A DNA stretch of 8,100 bases, from contig USAT01000086.1 of NCBI GenBank assembly GCA_900552725.1, positions 1-8,100 on the forward strand, in the 5' to 3' direction. The stretch is from an uncultured Eubacteriales bacterium (GTDB lineage Bacteria; Bacillota; Clostridia; Oscillospirales; Oscillospiraceae). The notes beneath the pieces are model-generated. The model worked only from the letters and a program-made list of their open reading frames with translations, searched no databases and had not been told where the DNA came from. Made by a program: the position numbers and the translations under genes. Shown one piece after another: positions 1 through 5,020 of this stretch; within the stretch, counting starts at the first letter, position 1, and the number at the start of each line of letters is the position of its first letter.

Positions 1-19
1 TTGATAATTCGCGCCTCCG

Positions 20-98
20 TCCCGCGCCGAAAGTCGCCGTTTCCCGCGTATTTCAGGGGTTTTCCCGCCGTCTCCCCTCTCATCCCGCCCTATCCCGC
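20..98. repeat. Degenerate TCCCGC repeats spaced about 20-22 bp
   Basis: The hexamer TCCCGC occurs at 20-25, 42-47, 63-68, 83-88 and 93-98, giving steps of 22, 21, 20 and 10 bases, close to whole turns of the DNA helix. The sequence between the hexamers is not conserved. The stretch 1-89 lies downstream of the PrsW-like gene and holds no gene or terminator that I can see. The repeats may be chance in a C-rich stretch or a decayed tandem repeat. Confidence 0.3.
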
Positions 99-605
99 AT
101 TTCTCAAATATCCTGTCTCCCCACAGGTGCGCCGGACGACATAGAACAGTACGTACAACGCCATGGGAAAACAGGCGCCCAGCCAGCTGTAATCGGATTG
201 GATCAGCAGGTTGAACAGGGCGTGCATCGTTGCGGAAACGGTAAAGAGTCCGAAGATACCGGTGCAAAACAGCTTCCTTTGCTTTTTGACGTAGGGCAGT
301 CCCGCGCCGATGATCATGGTGCACAGGCCATGCATCAGGCTGGCGGACAAGCCGCGCAGCGCTGCCCAGCCCAACGTTACCACTGTCAGGTTCTGCACGA
401 GGATGGCGGTGTTCTCCAAAATAGAAAAGCCGATGCCGACGGACATGGCCGCGGGCAGAATGTCCTTGCGGTCATCGCTGAAAAAGACGGCAAACACCAG
501 TACCGGCAAGGCCTTGAGGAGTTCCTCCGTCACCGGCGGGACGGTAAGGTAATGCGGTTTGAAAAGAGTATATGATCGCAAGGGATGCGAACCGATTGGG
601 GTCAA
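90..605 (-). CDS. PrsW-family intramembrane protease, 5'-truncated (probable pseudogene)
   Basis: The translation (171 residues from a TTG) carries the PrsW-family signature: PPVTEELLKALPV (E-E-x-x-K, residues about 23-35), GFSILEN in a second hydrophobic segment, RGLSASLMHG with a conserved His, and a final MHALFNLL. Members are multi-pass membrane glutamic peptidases; in Bacillus subtilis PrsW cleaves the anti-sigma factor RsiW. Intact members have roughly 50 or more residues, with membrane segments, before the EE motif; here there are about 26, encoded partly by a tRNA-derived repeat (583-595). No ATG fits the frame at the 5' end, and the GGGAG before the TTG is only 2 bases away. I infer that the original 5' end was lost by recombination at that repeat. 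The substrate is unknown. The catalytic part looks intact, so the family call is secure even if expression is doubtful. Confidence 0.8.
   Translation of the reverse strand: MTPIGSHPLRSYTLFKPHYLTVPPVTEELLKALPVLVFAVFFSDDRKDILPAAMSVGIGFSILENTAILVQNLTVVTLGWAALRGLSASLMHGLCTMIIGAGLPYVKKQRKLFCTGIFGLFTVSATMHALFNLLIQSDYSWLGACFPMALYVLFYVVRRTCGETGYLRNAG
583..595 (-). repeat. 13-base copy of the tRNA-Ala anticodon arm, at the broken PrsW 5' end
   Basis: The minus strand reads TCGGTTCGCATCC, identical to the anticodon arm of the tRNA-Ala gene at 751-763. It lies inside the first codons of the truncated PrsW-like frame. Together with 641-653 it forms an inverted repeat with a 45-base spacer. It may be a recombination or integration scar. 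Confidence 0.75.
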
Positions 606-640
606 TACTCCCTAAAATCTCCAAAATTCGCCGGAAACGC

Positions 641-653
641 TCGGTTCGCATCC
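641..653 (+). repeat. 13-base copy of the tRNA-Ala anticodon arm, inverted
   Basis: The plus strand reads TCGGTTCGCATCC, the same 13 bases as at 583-595 and 751-763 but in the opposite orientation. The sequence 596-640 between the two outer copies holds no gene that I recognise. Confidence 0.75.
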
Positions 654-680
654 ACACAAATCTTCTCAAAAAGTTGCAAA

Positions 681-711
681 AAAGCTGTGAAATATGAAAT
701 TTCACAGCTTT
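681..711 (-). terminator. Intrinsic terminator of the tRNA-Ala gene
   Basis: Arms of 13 bases at 681-693 and 699-711 pair perfectly around a 5-base loop. Read on the minus strand the hairpin runs into a T tract (complement of the A run at 678-683). It starts only 3 bases after the CCA end of the tRNA. Confidence 0.85.
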
Positions 712-714
712 TCG

Positions 715-790
715 TGGTGGACCTGAAGGGATTCGAACCCTCGACCTCTCGGATGCGAACCGAACGCTCTCCCAGCTGAGCTACAAGCCC
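715..790 (-). tRNA. tRNA-Ala, anticodon CGC
   Basis: This 76-base gene folds as a full cloverleaf with an encoded CCA end (715-717). The acceptor stem is GGGCTTG with CAGGTCC and contains the G3-U70 pair that marks alanine tRNAs. The D arm is GCTC/GAGC, the anticodon stem TTCGG/CCGAG encloses the loop TTCGCAT (anticodon CGC, reading GCG codons), and the T arm is GAGGG-TTCGAAT-CCCTT. Discriminator base 73 is A. A terminator follows directly. The promoter (862-889) lies upstream of a partial copy of the same tRNA, so the primary transcript should carry both. A CGC-anticodon alanine tRNA suits a GC-rich genome that uses GCG often. Confidence 0.96.
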
Positions 791-820
791 GAATATGAAG
801 TTGTATGGTTGCGGTATGTC

Positions 821-851
821 AGGCTTGCTCTCTCAGCTGAGCTACAAGCCC
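821..851 (-). pseudogene. 5' fragment of a tRNA-Ala gene between promoter and intact tRNA
   Basis: The minus-strand bases 851 to 827 match the first 25 bases of the intact tRNA-Ala (acceptor 5' strand and D arm) with one mismatch. Similarity stops exactly after the D stem. The next bases, CAAGCCT (827-821), can pair with GGGCTTG at 851-845 over 7 bp with one G-U pair, so the remnant could close as a small hairpin resembling an acceptor stem plus D loop. There is no anticodon arm or T arm, so it cannot be a working tRNA. The bases 791-820 between fragment and tRNA hold no other feature. Confidence 0.7.
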
Positions 852-861
852 GTACCCTTAT

Positions 862-889
862 ATTATACACAGATTTTCCAAAAAAGCAA
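862..889 (-). promoter_or_regulatory. Sigma-A-type promoter of the tRNA-Ala unit
   Basis: On the minus strand TTGCTT (884-889) and a perfect TATAAT (862-867) are 16 bases apart. Transcription should begin about 855, a few bases before the tRNA 5' fragment at 851. Confidence 0.7.
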
Positions 890-938
890 GAGGGAAATAC
901 ATTAAGCGTGACTTATGTCGAGCATTAAAAATCGGTAT

Positions 939-967
939 TTTACTTATATGGAGATCGCTGATATAAT
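939..967 (+). promoter_or_regulatory. Promoter of the CofE-like gene
   Basis: TTTACT (939-944) and a perfect TATAAT (962-967) are separated by 17 bases. The expected transcript start near 974 lies after the upstream in-frame ATG at 971, which favours translation from 1013. Confidence 0.65.
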
Positions 968-1012
968 GAAATGCAAAATGCTTTTGAAGGACTGCGAAAG
1001 GAAATAAGAAAT

Positions 1013-2209
1013 ATGAGAACGTTGGGAACTGTTGTGCGGGGCGTGCGCGCGCCCATTTTCCGCCAGGGCGATGACGCCGTGGCCGTCACTGTGGAGACCG
1101 TGCTGAATGCGCTGCGCGAAAACGGCATCGAGCCTCACGACAAGGACGTGGTGGCTATCACCGAGTCCGTGGTGGCCCGCTGCCAGGGCAACTACGCCAC
1201 CGTGGCGCAGATCAGCGCCGATGTCCGGGCCAAGACCGGCGGCAAGACCGTTGGCGTCACGTTTCCCATTCTTAGCCGCAACCGCTTCTCCCTGCTGCTG
1301 CAGGGCATCGCAGGCGGCTGCGAGAAGGTGGTGCTGATGCTCAGCTACCCCTCCGACGAGGTGGGCAACCATCTGGTGTCCATGGATCAGCTGGACGAGG
1401 CGGGCATCGACCCCTGGCACGACGTGCTGGATCTCAAGCGCTTCCGTGACGCCTTTGGCGCCGTGATCCACCCCTTCACCGGTGTGGACTATGTGGATTA
1501 TTACAAGTCCATCATTGAGGCCGCCGGTGCCCAGGCGGAGATCATCTTCGCCAACCGTGTCCAGGCGGTGCTGGACTACACCGACACCGTCATCTGCTGC
1601 GATATCCACACCCGCGAGCGCAGCAAGCGCCTGCTGAAGGCTGCCGGTGCCAAAACGGTGCTGGGTCTGGACGACCTGCTGACCGCCTCCGTGGACGGCA
1701 GTGGCTATAATCCCCAGTACGGCCTGCTGGGCAGCAACAAGGCTGACGACGAGCGCGTCAAGCTGTTCCCCCGTGACGCCATGGCCGTGGCCGAGGGCAT
1801 CGGCAAGGCCATGAGCGAGGCCACCGGCAAGCAGATCGAGGCCATGGTCTACGGCGACGGCGCCTTCAAGGATCCCGCCGGTAAGATCTGGGAGCTGGCC
1901 GACCCCGTGGTGGCCCCCGGCTATACCGCCGGTCTCATCGGCACCCCCAACGAGCTGAAGCTGAAGTATCTGGCCGACCACGACTTCGGCGACCTGACCG
2001 GCGAGGCCCTGCAGAAGGCCGTGGCCGAGAAGATCCGCCAGAAGGACGCCAAGGTCAGCCTGGTGGGCAACATGGTGTCCGAGGGCACCACCCCCCGCAA
2101 CCTCACCGACCTGATCGGCTCCCTGTGCGACCTGACCTCCGGCTCCGGCGACAAGGGCACCCCCATCATCTACATCCAGGGCTACTTCGACAACTACACC
2201 AACGAGTAA
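1013..2209 (+). CDS. CofE-like protein (coenzyme F420-0:L-glutamate ligase family)
   Basis: This 398-residue soluble protein resembles the F420-0:gamma-glutamyl ligase family. Archaeal CofE, about 250 residues, adds glutamate to coenzyme F420-0 using GTP. Seen here: an N-terminal GTVVRGVRAPIFRQGDD (about 5-21), DVVAITESVVARCQGNY (about 45-61) where CofE has its conserved 'K-x-x-S-K-x-E-G' strand, and YGDGAFKDPAG (about 280-290) where CofE has its acidic metal-binding region. The protein is about 150 residues longer than archaeal CofE. Firmicutes of this type are not known to make F420, so the true acceptor is uncertain; I infer an amide-bond-forming or regulatory role at most. The start at 1013 follows AAAGGA by 10 bases; the in-frame ATG at 971 lies upstream of the predicted transcript start. 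The gene is probably transcribed alone, with its own promoter and terminator. Confidence 0.75.
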   Translation: MRTLGTVVRGVRAPIFRQGDDAVAVTVETVLNALRENGIEPHDKDVVAITESVVARCQGNYATVAQISADVRAKTGGKTVGVTFPILSRNRFSLLLQGIAGGCEKVVLMLSYPSDEVGNHLVSMDQLDEAGIDPWHDVLDLKRFRDAFGAVIHPFTGVDYVDYYKSIIEAAGAQAEIIFANRVQAVLDYTDTVICCDIHTRERSKRLLKAAGAKTVLGLDDLLTASVDGSGYNPQYGLLGSNKADDERVKLFPRDAMAVAEGIGKAMSEATGKQIEAMVYGDGAFKDPAGKIWELADPVVAPGYTAGLIGTPNELKLKYLADHDFGDLTGEALQKAVAEKIRQKDAKVSLVGNMVSEGTTPRNLTDLIGSLCDLTSGSGDKGTPIIYIQGYFDNYTNE

Positions 2210-2240
2210 TTTCTTCCCTTCTTTGTGGTTTATATGGTAG

Positions 2241-2271
2241 AAAAAAGCACCTGCCCCGCGGGTGCTTTTTT
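2241..2271 (+). terminator. Intrinsic terminator after the CofE-like gene
   Basis: Arms at 2241-2251 and 2261-2271 (AAAAAAGCACC and GGTGCTTTTTT) pair perfectly and end in a run of six T, 31 bases after the stop codon. Confidence 0.85.
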
Positions 2272-2321
2272 CTGTACCGGAACCGGGAACATTTTTGTCC
2301 TGCTCTTCGTCAAATAAGTAC

Positions 2322-2349
2322 TTGCATTTCATGGGAAATGCGCTATACT
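2322..2349 (+). promoter_or_regulatory. Promoter of the lipoprotein gene
   Basis: TTGCAT (2322-2327) and TATACT (2344-2349) are 16 bases apart. Most of the spacer and part of the -35 box are occupied by a perfect inverted repeat (2324-2341). Predicted transcription begins near 2356, about 45 bases before the ATG. Confidence 0.55.
2324..2341. promoter_or_regulatory. Inverted repeat between -35 and -10, candidate operator
   Basis: GCATTTC (2324-2330) and GAAATGC (2335-2341) form a perfect 7-bp dyad with a 4-base centre. It overlaps the -35 box and fills the promoter spacer, which is where a repressor or a MerR-type spacer-binding regulator would act. No regulator gene for it can be identified from the window. 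Confidence 0.45.
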
Positions 2350-2401
2350 GGCGCTGGATACCCGGGAAGGACGTCCATGCGAAAGAAAGGAAGGAATTGC
2401 T

Positions 2402-2914
2402 ATGAAAAAGTGTATCTGTTTGCTGCTGGCCGCCGTGATGGTGCTGGCGCTGGCCGCCTGCGGCGGAAACGACACCCCTGTCGGAGACGTCAGCAGCGAT
2501 TCCCAGCAGGACCCACAGACCCAGTCTGTTGACCTGAAGCAGACAGCGGCAGACGCCGTTGCCGCCCTGGGCGACGAATACCCCATGTTCCCCGTGAAGG
2601 ACACCGCCGAGCTGGAGAGCCTCTATCCCGGCCTGACCGCGGTGGAGACCAAGCAGCTTGTGGCCTATCAGCCGCCGGTCTCCGGCTTCGGCTGTGAGCT
2701 GGCGATGGTGGAGGTGGCCGACGCCGCCGACGCCGAGACCGTACGCGCCATTTTCCAGCAGCGGGTGGACAGCATCGCCAACGACGACGCCTATCCCGAG
2801 AACGCCCCAGCCTGGAAGAACAATTCCGCCGTCACCGTCAACGGCAACTACGTTGTCCTGGGCGTCCTGCCGGAGGGCACCGACCTTCCCGCCGCCTTCA
2901 AGGCGGAGTTCTGA
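2402..2914 (+). CDS. Secreted lipoprotein, DUF4358-type
   Basis: The 170-residue product starts with a lipoprotein signal: MKK, a hydrophobic stretch, then LALAAC with the lipidated Cys at 20. A polar, Ser/Gln/Asp-rich linker follows (about 22-45), then a compact domain of about 120 residues with GDEYPMFPVKD, an ELAMVEVADAADAETVRAIFQQRVDS segment and a closing NGNYVVLGVLPEGT strand. This layout matches DUF4358-type lipoproteins common in Clostridia, whose function is unknown. It should sit on the outer face of the cell membrane. The start is supported by AAGGA six bases before the ATG. The gene is monocistronic; the hairpin at 2939-2968 has its T run on the minus strand, so no dedicated plus-strand terminator is evident. 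The DUF assignment rests on pattern memory and is less certain than the lipoprotein call. Confidence 0.8.
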   Translation: MKKCICLLLAAVMVLALAACGGNDTPVGDVSSDSQQDPQTQSVDLKQTAADAVAALGDEYPMFPVKDTAELESLYPGLTAVETKQLVAYQPPVSGFGCELAMVEVADAADAETVRAIFQQRVDSIANDDAYPENAPAWKNNSAVTVNGNYVVLGVLPEGTDLPAAFKAEF

Positions 2915-2931
2915 GAAAGCTGGGCGACACG

Positions 2932-2968
2932 CAAAAAAGTGCCAGTCATCCATTGGGATGGCTGGCAT
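2932..2968 (-). terminator. Terminator of the leftward XRE/RHH operon
   Basis: A 10-bp stem (2941-2950 with 2957-2966, one G-U pair), extendable by T2940-A2967, is followed on the minus strand by the T run complementary to the As at 2933-2938. It sits 5 bases after the stop of the ribbon-helix-helix gene. Confidence 0.75.
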
Positions 2969-2972
2969 TATG

Positions 2973-3152
2973 CTACTCCTCTTCCGGCAGCGTGATCTCG
3001 CCGTGCACCTGCTCATAGTCATCCACGCACTCCTGCGCCAGATGCTCCAACTGCGCATTCAGTGAGCGGTGATTCTTCTTTGCGATATAGGTGATTTTAC
3101 GCAGCAATGCTTCCGGAAAGCGTATGCCGGTCTGAATGCGGTCAATAGCCAA
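2973..3152 (-). CDS. Arc-type ribbon-helix-helix DNA-binding protein
   Basis: This 59-residue protein starts with TTG at 3152, preceded by a good AAAGGGG ribosome binding site 10 bases upstream. Reading farther upstream in this frame gives only sequence antisense to convention and overlapping the XRE gene. The fold pattern is that of Arc/MetJ-type ribbon-helix-helix repressors: a short basic strand TGIRFP (about 8-13), helix A ALLRKITYIAKKNH, then RSLNAQLEHLAQECVDDYEQ as helix B, with the 'S-L-N-x-x-L' turn typical of Arc. Such proteins bind DNA as dimers through the strand. It lies 34 bases downstream of the XRE gene on the same strand and is followed by a terminator, so the two form an operon. 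It could act as a co-repressor or as the antitoxin half of an unrecognised pair; no toxin is visible. Confidence 0.75.
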   Translation of the reverse strand: MAIDRIQTGIRFPEALLRKITYIAKKNHRSLNAQLEHLAQECVDDYEQVHGEITLPEEE

Positions 3153-3186
3153 ATGATAACACCCCTTTCGCAGTATAGCGGTAAGC

Positions 3187-3429
3187 TTATTGCAACTCCT
3201 GCTCCAACCGGTCAAATTCCGGTGTGGAGAAGAATTCGCCCAAGGTGATATCCAGCCCGTCGCAGAGCTTTTTGATGGTGGTAATAGAGATATCCCGCCG
3301 CCGCACATCCATCAGGCTGTATACGGTAGAGGGCGTCACGCCTGACAGGTTGGCCAATTCATTGCTTTTGATCCCCCGCTGGGCGCAAAGCTGGCGGAAC
3401 CGCTCCGCCACCGCGTCTTTTACTGCCAT
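3187..3429 (-). CDS. XRE-family helix-turn-helix transcriptional regulator
   Basis: The 80-residue protein is essentially one Cro/C1-type HTH domain: RFRQLCAQRGIKSNELANLSGVTPSTVYSLMDVRRRDISITTIKKLCDGLDITLGEFF spans about 10-67, with the helix-turn-helix around residues 23-41 and the usual 'tIxKlCdgLdiTLgeFF' end. A short Glu-rich tail follows. There is no sensor domain, so it probably works as a simple repressor. The ATG at 3429 is preceded by GAGGTGA. It is the first gene of a leftward operon with the RHH gene, and its upstream region contains the 36-bp palindrome at 3457-3492, a likely autoregulatory operator. A -10-like TACAAT lies at 3447-3452 on the minus strand, but I see no convincing -35 for it. 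Confidence 0.88.
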   Translation of the reverse strand: MAVKDAVAERFRQLCAQRGIKSNELANLSGVTPSTVYSLMDVRRRDISITTIKKLCDGLDITLGEFFSTPEFDRLEQELQ

Positions 3430-3456
3430 ATGATCACCTCAAGGCCATTGTAAAAA

Positions 3457-3492
3457 ATAATACGCAAGTGCGTGTACGCACTTGCGTATTAT
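3457..3492. promoter_or_regulatory. 36-bp nested palindrome, candidate divergent operator
   Basis: Arms ATAATACGCAAGTGCGT (3457-3473) and ACGCACTTGCGTATTAT (3476-3492) are perfect reverse complements around a 2-base centre. Each arm contains its own dyad: TACGCA-AG-TGCGTG at 3461-3474 and TACGCA-CT-TGCGTA at 3475-3488, so two 14-bp sites abut exactly. Such paired sites are typical of XRE-family repressors. The palindrome lies between the leftward XRE gene and the rightward small gene and includes the rightward -35 box. As RNA it would also form a long hairpin, but no T run follows, so a terminator is unlikely. Confidence 0.75.
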
Positions 3493-3510
3493 CCAAAAAT
3501 GTTGTATGAT
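3483..3510 (+). promoter_or_regulatory. Rightward promoter of the small RHH-like gene
   Basis: TTGCGT (3483-3488), within the right half of the palindrome, and TATGAT (3505-3510) are 16 bases apart. A protein bound to the palindrome would block the -35 box. Confidence 0.55.
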
Positions 3511-3555
3511 TTATGCAATAAACAACACCTTTTGAAATGCGGGGAGGAACATTCT

Positions 3556-3717
3556 ATGAAAGAGCTTACGATACAAATACCGGATTATCTCTACGAGTTT
3601 TACCGCAAGATCGGCCAGCAGGCGGGGTTGCCGGTGGAGCGGGTTGTCTGCGATACCCTGTTCAAGCTGGCGGGTGAGCTGAGTCTGGAAGCGCTGCATA
3701 AGAAGGGCAGCGTGTAA
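3556..3717 (+). CDS. Small probable ribbon-helix-helix protein
   Basis: The likely product has 53 residues, starting at the ATG at 3556, seven bases after a strong GGGGAGGA site; the reading frame is open farther upstream but that part lies in the promoter and palindrome. A short strand KELTIQIP (2-9) is followed by a helix DYLYEFYRKIGQQAG (10-24) and a second helix VERVVCDTLFKLAGELSLEAL. Strand, helix, helix at this length fits the ribbon-helix-helix (CopG/MetJ-like) fold, though the sequence is not one I recognise. It is divergent from the XRE/RHH operon across the palindromic operator and ends before a strong bidirectional terminator. I infer a regulator controlled by the XRE protein. It could instead be a small protein with another role. 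Confidence 0.65.
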   Translation: MKELTIQIPDYLYEFYRKIGQQAGLPVERVVCDTLFKLAGELSLEALHKKGSV

Positions 3718-3733
3718 CAGGCGCGGATAAGAG

Positions 3734-3779
3734 CACAAAAAGGAGCTGTGCGGCGAAAGCCGCACAGCTCCTTTTTGTG
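3734..3779. terminator. Perfect 21-bp bidirectional terminator
   Basis: Arms 3734-3754 and 3759-3779 are perfectly complementary around a GAAA tetraloop. T5 runs occur on both strands, so it serves both the rightward small gene and the leftward mrp gene, whose stop is 3 bases away. Confidence 0.92.
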
Positions 3780-3781
3780 AT

Positions 3782-4606
3782 TTACTTCAAAATCGCTTCT
3801 ACCGCGGGGCTCAGCCAGTCGCCGTGGAAATCCTCGATATTGCCCTCGTCCACCAGCTTGGCCAGGGCGGGGTCAATGGGCATCTTGGCCAGCAGGGGCA
3901 CGCCGTAGCGGGCCGCGGCCTCTTCGGTCTTACCCTCGCCGAAGAGATAGAGCTTCTTACCGCAGTCGGGACACTGGAGATAGCTCATGTTCTCCACCAG
4001 ACCCACGATGGGGATGTTCATCATCTGGGCCATCTTCACGGCCTTCTCCACCACCATGGTCACCAGCTCCTGGGGGCTGGCCACGATGATCACGCCGTCC
4101 ACCGGCAGGGACTGGAACACGTTCAGCGCCACGTCGCCGGTTCCGGGAGGCATATCCACGAACATATAGTCCACGTCGTCCCAGATCACGTCGCCCCAGA
4201 ACTGCTGCACCACGCCGCCGATGACGGGGCCGCGCCAGATAACGGGGTCGGTCTCGTGCTCCAGCAGCAGGTTCACGCTCATCAGCTGGATGCCGGTGCG
4301 GCTCTCCACGGGAATGATGGCGTCGCCCACGGCGCCGGCCCGGTGATGGATGCCGAAGGCACGGGGGATGGAGGGGCCGGTGATGTCGGCGTCCAGAATG
4401 GCTACGTTATAGCCCTCGCGCCGTACGGCCACCGCCAGCTGGCTGGTGACCATGGACTTGCCCACGCCGCCCTTGCCGGACACGATGCCGTAGACTTTGC
4501 CTACGCGGCAGCCGGGCCGCAGGGGCTTCTTCTCGAATACGTTGGCTTCCTTGCGCTCACCGCAGCTTTCGCCGCAGGTGCTGCAATCATGGGTGCAATC
4601 GCTCAT
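3782..4606 (-). CDS. mrp: Mrp/Nbp35-type Fe-S cluster carrier P-loop ATPase
   Basis: The 274-residue protein belongs to the Mrp/ApbC/Nbp35 group of cytoplasmic P-loop ATPases that carry and deliver iron-sulfur clusters to apo-proteins. It has a deviant Walker A, GKGGVGKS (44-51), the switch I strand ILDADITGPSIPR (70-82), the Walker B region DYMFVDMPPGTGD (146-158), and the CPDC pair (Cys212 and Cys215) that bridges a 4Fe-4S cluster at the dimer interface. It also has an N-terminal four-cysteine cluster, C4-x3-C8-x2-C11-x3-C15, recalling the extra N-terminal cluster site of eukaryotic Nbp35; bacterial Mrp proteins often lack this. There is no N-terminal DUF59 domain. AAAGGAG lies 8 bases before the ATG. 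It is second in an operon after the zinc-ribbon gene, with a 32-base gap, and ends at the 21-bp terminator. Confidence 0.93.
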   Translation of the reverse strand: MSDCTHDCSTCGESCGERKEANVFEKKPLRPGCRVGKVYGIVSGKGGVGKSMVTSQLAVAVRREGYNVAILDADITGPSIPRAFGIHHRAGAVGDAIIPVESRTGIQLMSVNLLLEHETDPVIWRGPVIGGVVQQFWGDVIWDDVDYMFVDMPPGTGDVALNVFQSLPVDGVIIVASPQELVTMVVEKAVKMAQMMNIPIVGLVENMSYLQCPDCGKKLYLFGEGKTEEAAARYGVPLLAKMPIDPALAKLVDEGNIEDFHGDWLSPAVEAILK

Positions 4607-4638
4607 TGTTACGTCTCCTTTTTCTTCTCAAATCACAA

Positions 4639-4956
4639 TCAATATTCATCCTGCGGGCCATAGGTATAGCCGCACAGGGGGCACTTGGGATAATCAAAAT
4701 CGTGGTGGGTGCCGCACACGGGACAGGTGCGCTGGGGCAGATCGCTGTCGCCTATGTCCACGGTGGGCGCTACATCGCCGCCGGAGAAAAACTCCAGCTT
4801 TCCGCAATGGGGACACGCCATGATGGACACTTTCAGTGATCCTGCGACCAGATTGGGCCAGTCGCCCAGCAGCCAACTGGTTTGTCCCAACTGCAATTTT
4901 TCCTGTCCCACAAAGCGCATGGCCGTACCGCAGCGCAGACAATCAAATTCGGGCAT
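4639..4956 (-). CDS. Zinc-ribbon protein of unknown function
   Basis: The 105-residue product begins at the ATG at 4956, preceded by AAAGGAG; the frame stays open upstream but that part is the promoter and leader. It has four CxxC knuckles: CLRC (6-9), CPHC (48-51), CPVC (78-81) and CPLC (92-95), enough for two zinc ribbons. Between the first two lies a conserved-looking stretch with GQEKLQLGQTSWLLGDWPNLVAGSLKV and then GKLEFF after the second. This N-terminal module resembles one found in small zinc-ribbon proteins of Clostridia that lack an assigned function. It is the first gene of an operon with mrp. The cysteines may hold zinc or, given the neighbour, iron-sulfur clusters; that is speculation. 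No membrane segment or signal peptide is seen. Confidence 0.78.
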   Translation of the reverse strand: MPEFDCLRCGTAMRFVGQEKLQLGQTSWLLGDWPNLVAGSLKVSIMACPHCGKLEFFSGGDVAPTVDIGDSDLPQRTCPVCGTHHDFDYPKCPLCGYTYGPQDEY

Positions 4957-5020
4957 AAGCGGGCTCCTTTCACTTGCTGCGATAAGACTGCGGTGTGATG
5001 GTTCGTTTGTAAATCGCGGA

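Noticed and set aside
585..779. Short plus-strand frame with a KGFEPSTSRMRTERS-like ending
   Set aside because: It is the known kind of false protein produced by reading the antisense strand of a tRNA; it covers the tRNA-Ala gene and its terminator.
971..1012. Upstream ATG start for the CofE-like gene
   Set aside because: A perfect TATAAT at 962-967 puts the transcript start at about 974, and the ATG at 1013 has its own ribosome binding site.
944..3058. Very long open frame on the minus strand (704 codons) across the CofE-like and lipoprotein genes
   Set aside because: It runs antisense to two well-supported genes with promoters and ribosome binding sites, crosses their terminator, and gives a repetitive Gly/Val/His-rich translation typical of the reverse strand of GC-rich codons.
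3153..3308. N-terminal extension of the Arc-type protein to an ATG at 3308
   Set aside because: This part overlaps the XRE gene in another frame, has no family similarity, and a good ribosome binding site precedes the TTG at 3152.
3457..3492. The palindrome as a transcription terminator
   Set aside because: Although a long hairpin is possible, no convincing T run follows it at the right place on either strand relative to an upstream gene, and it lies in a promoter region between divergent genes.
3824..4663. Open frame on the plus strand (279 codons) opposite mrp
   Set aside because: The translation is His/Gly-rich with no family signal, while the opposite strand encodes a complete Mrp protein.
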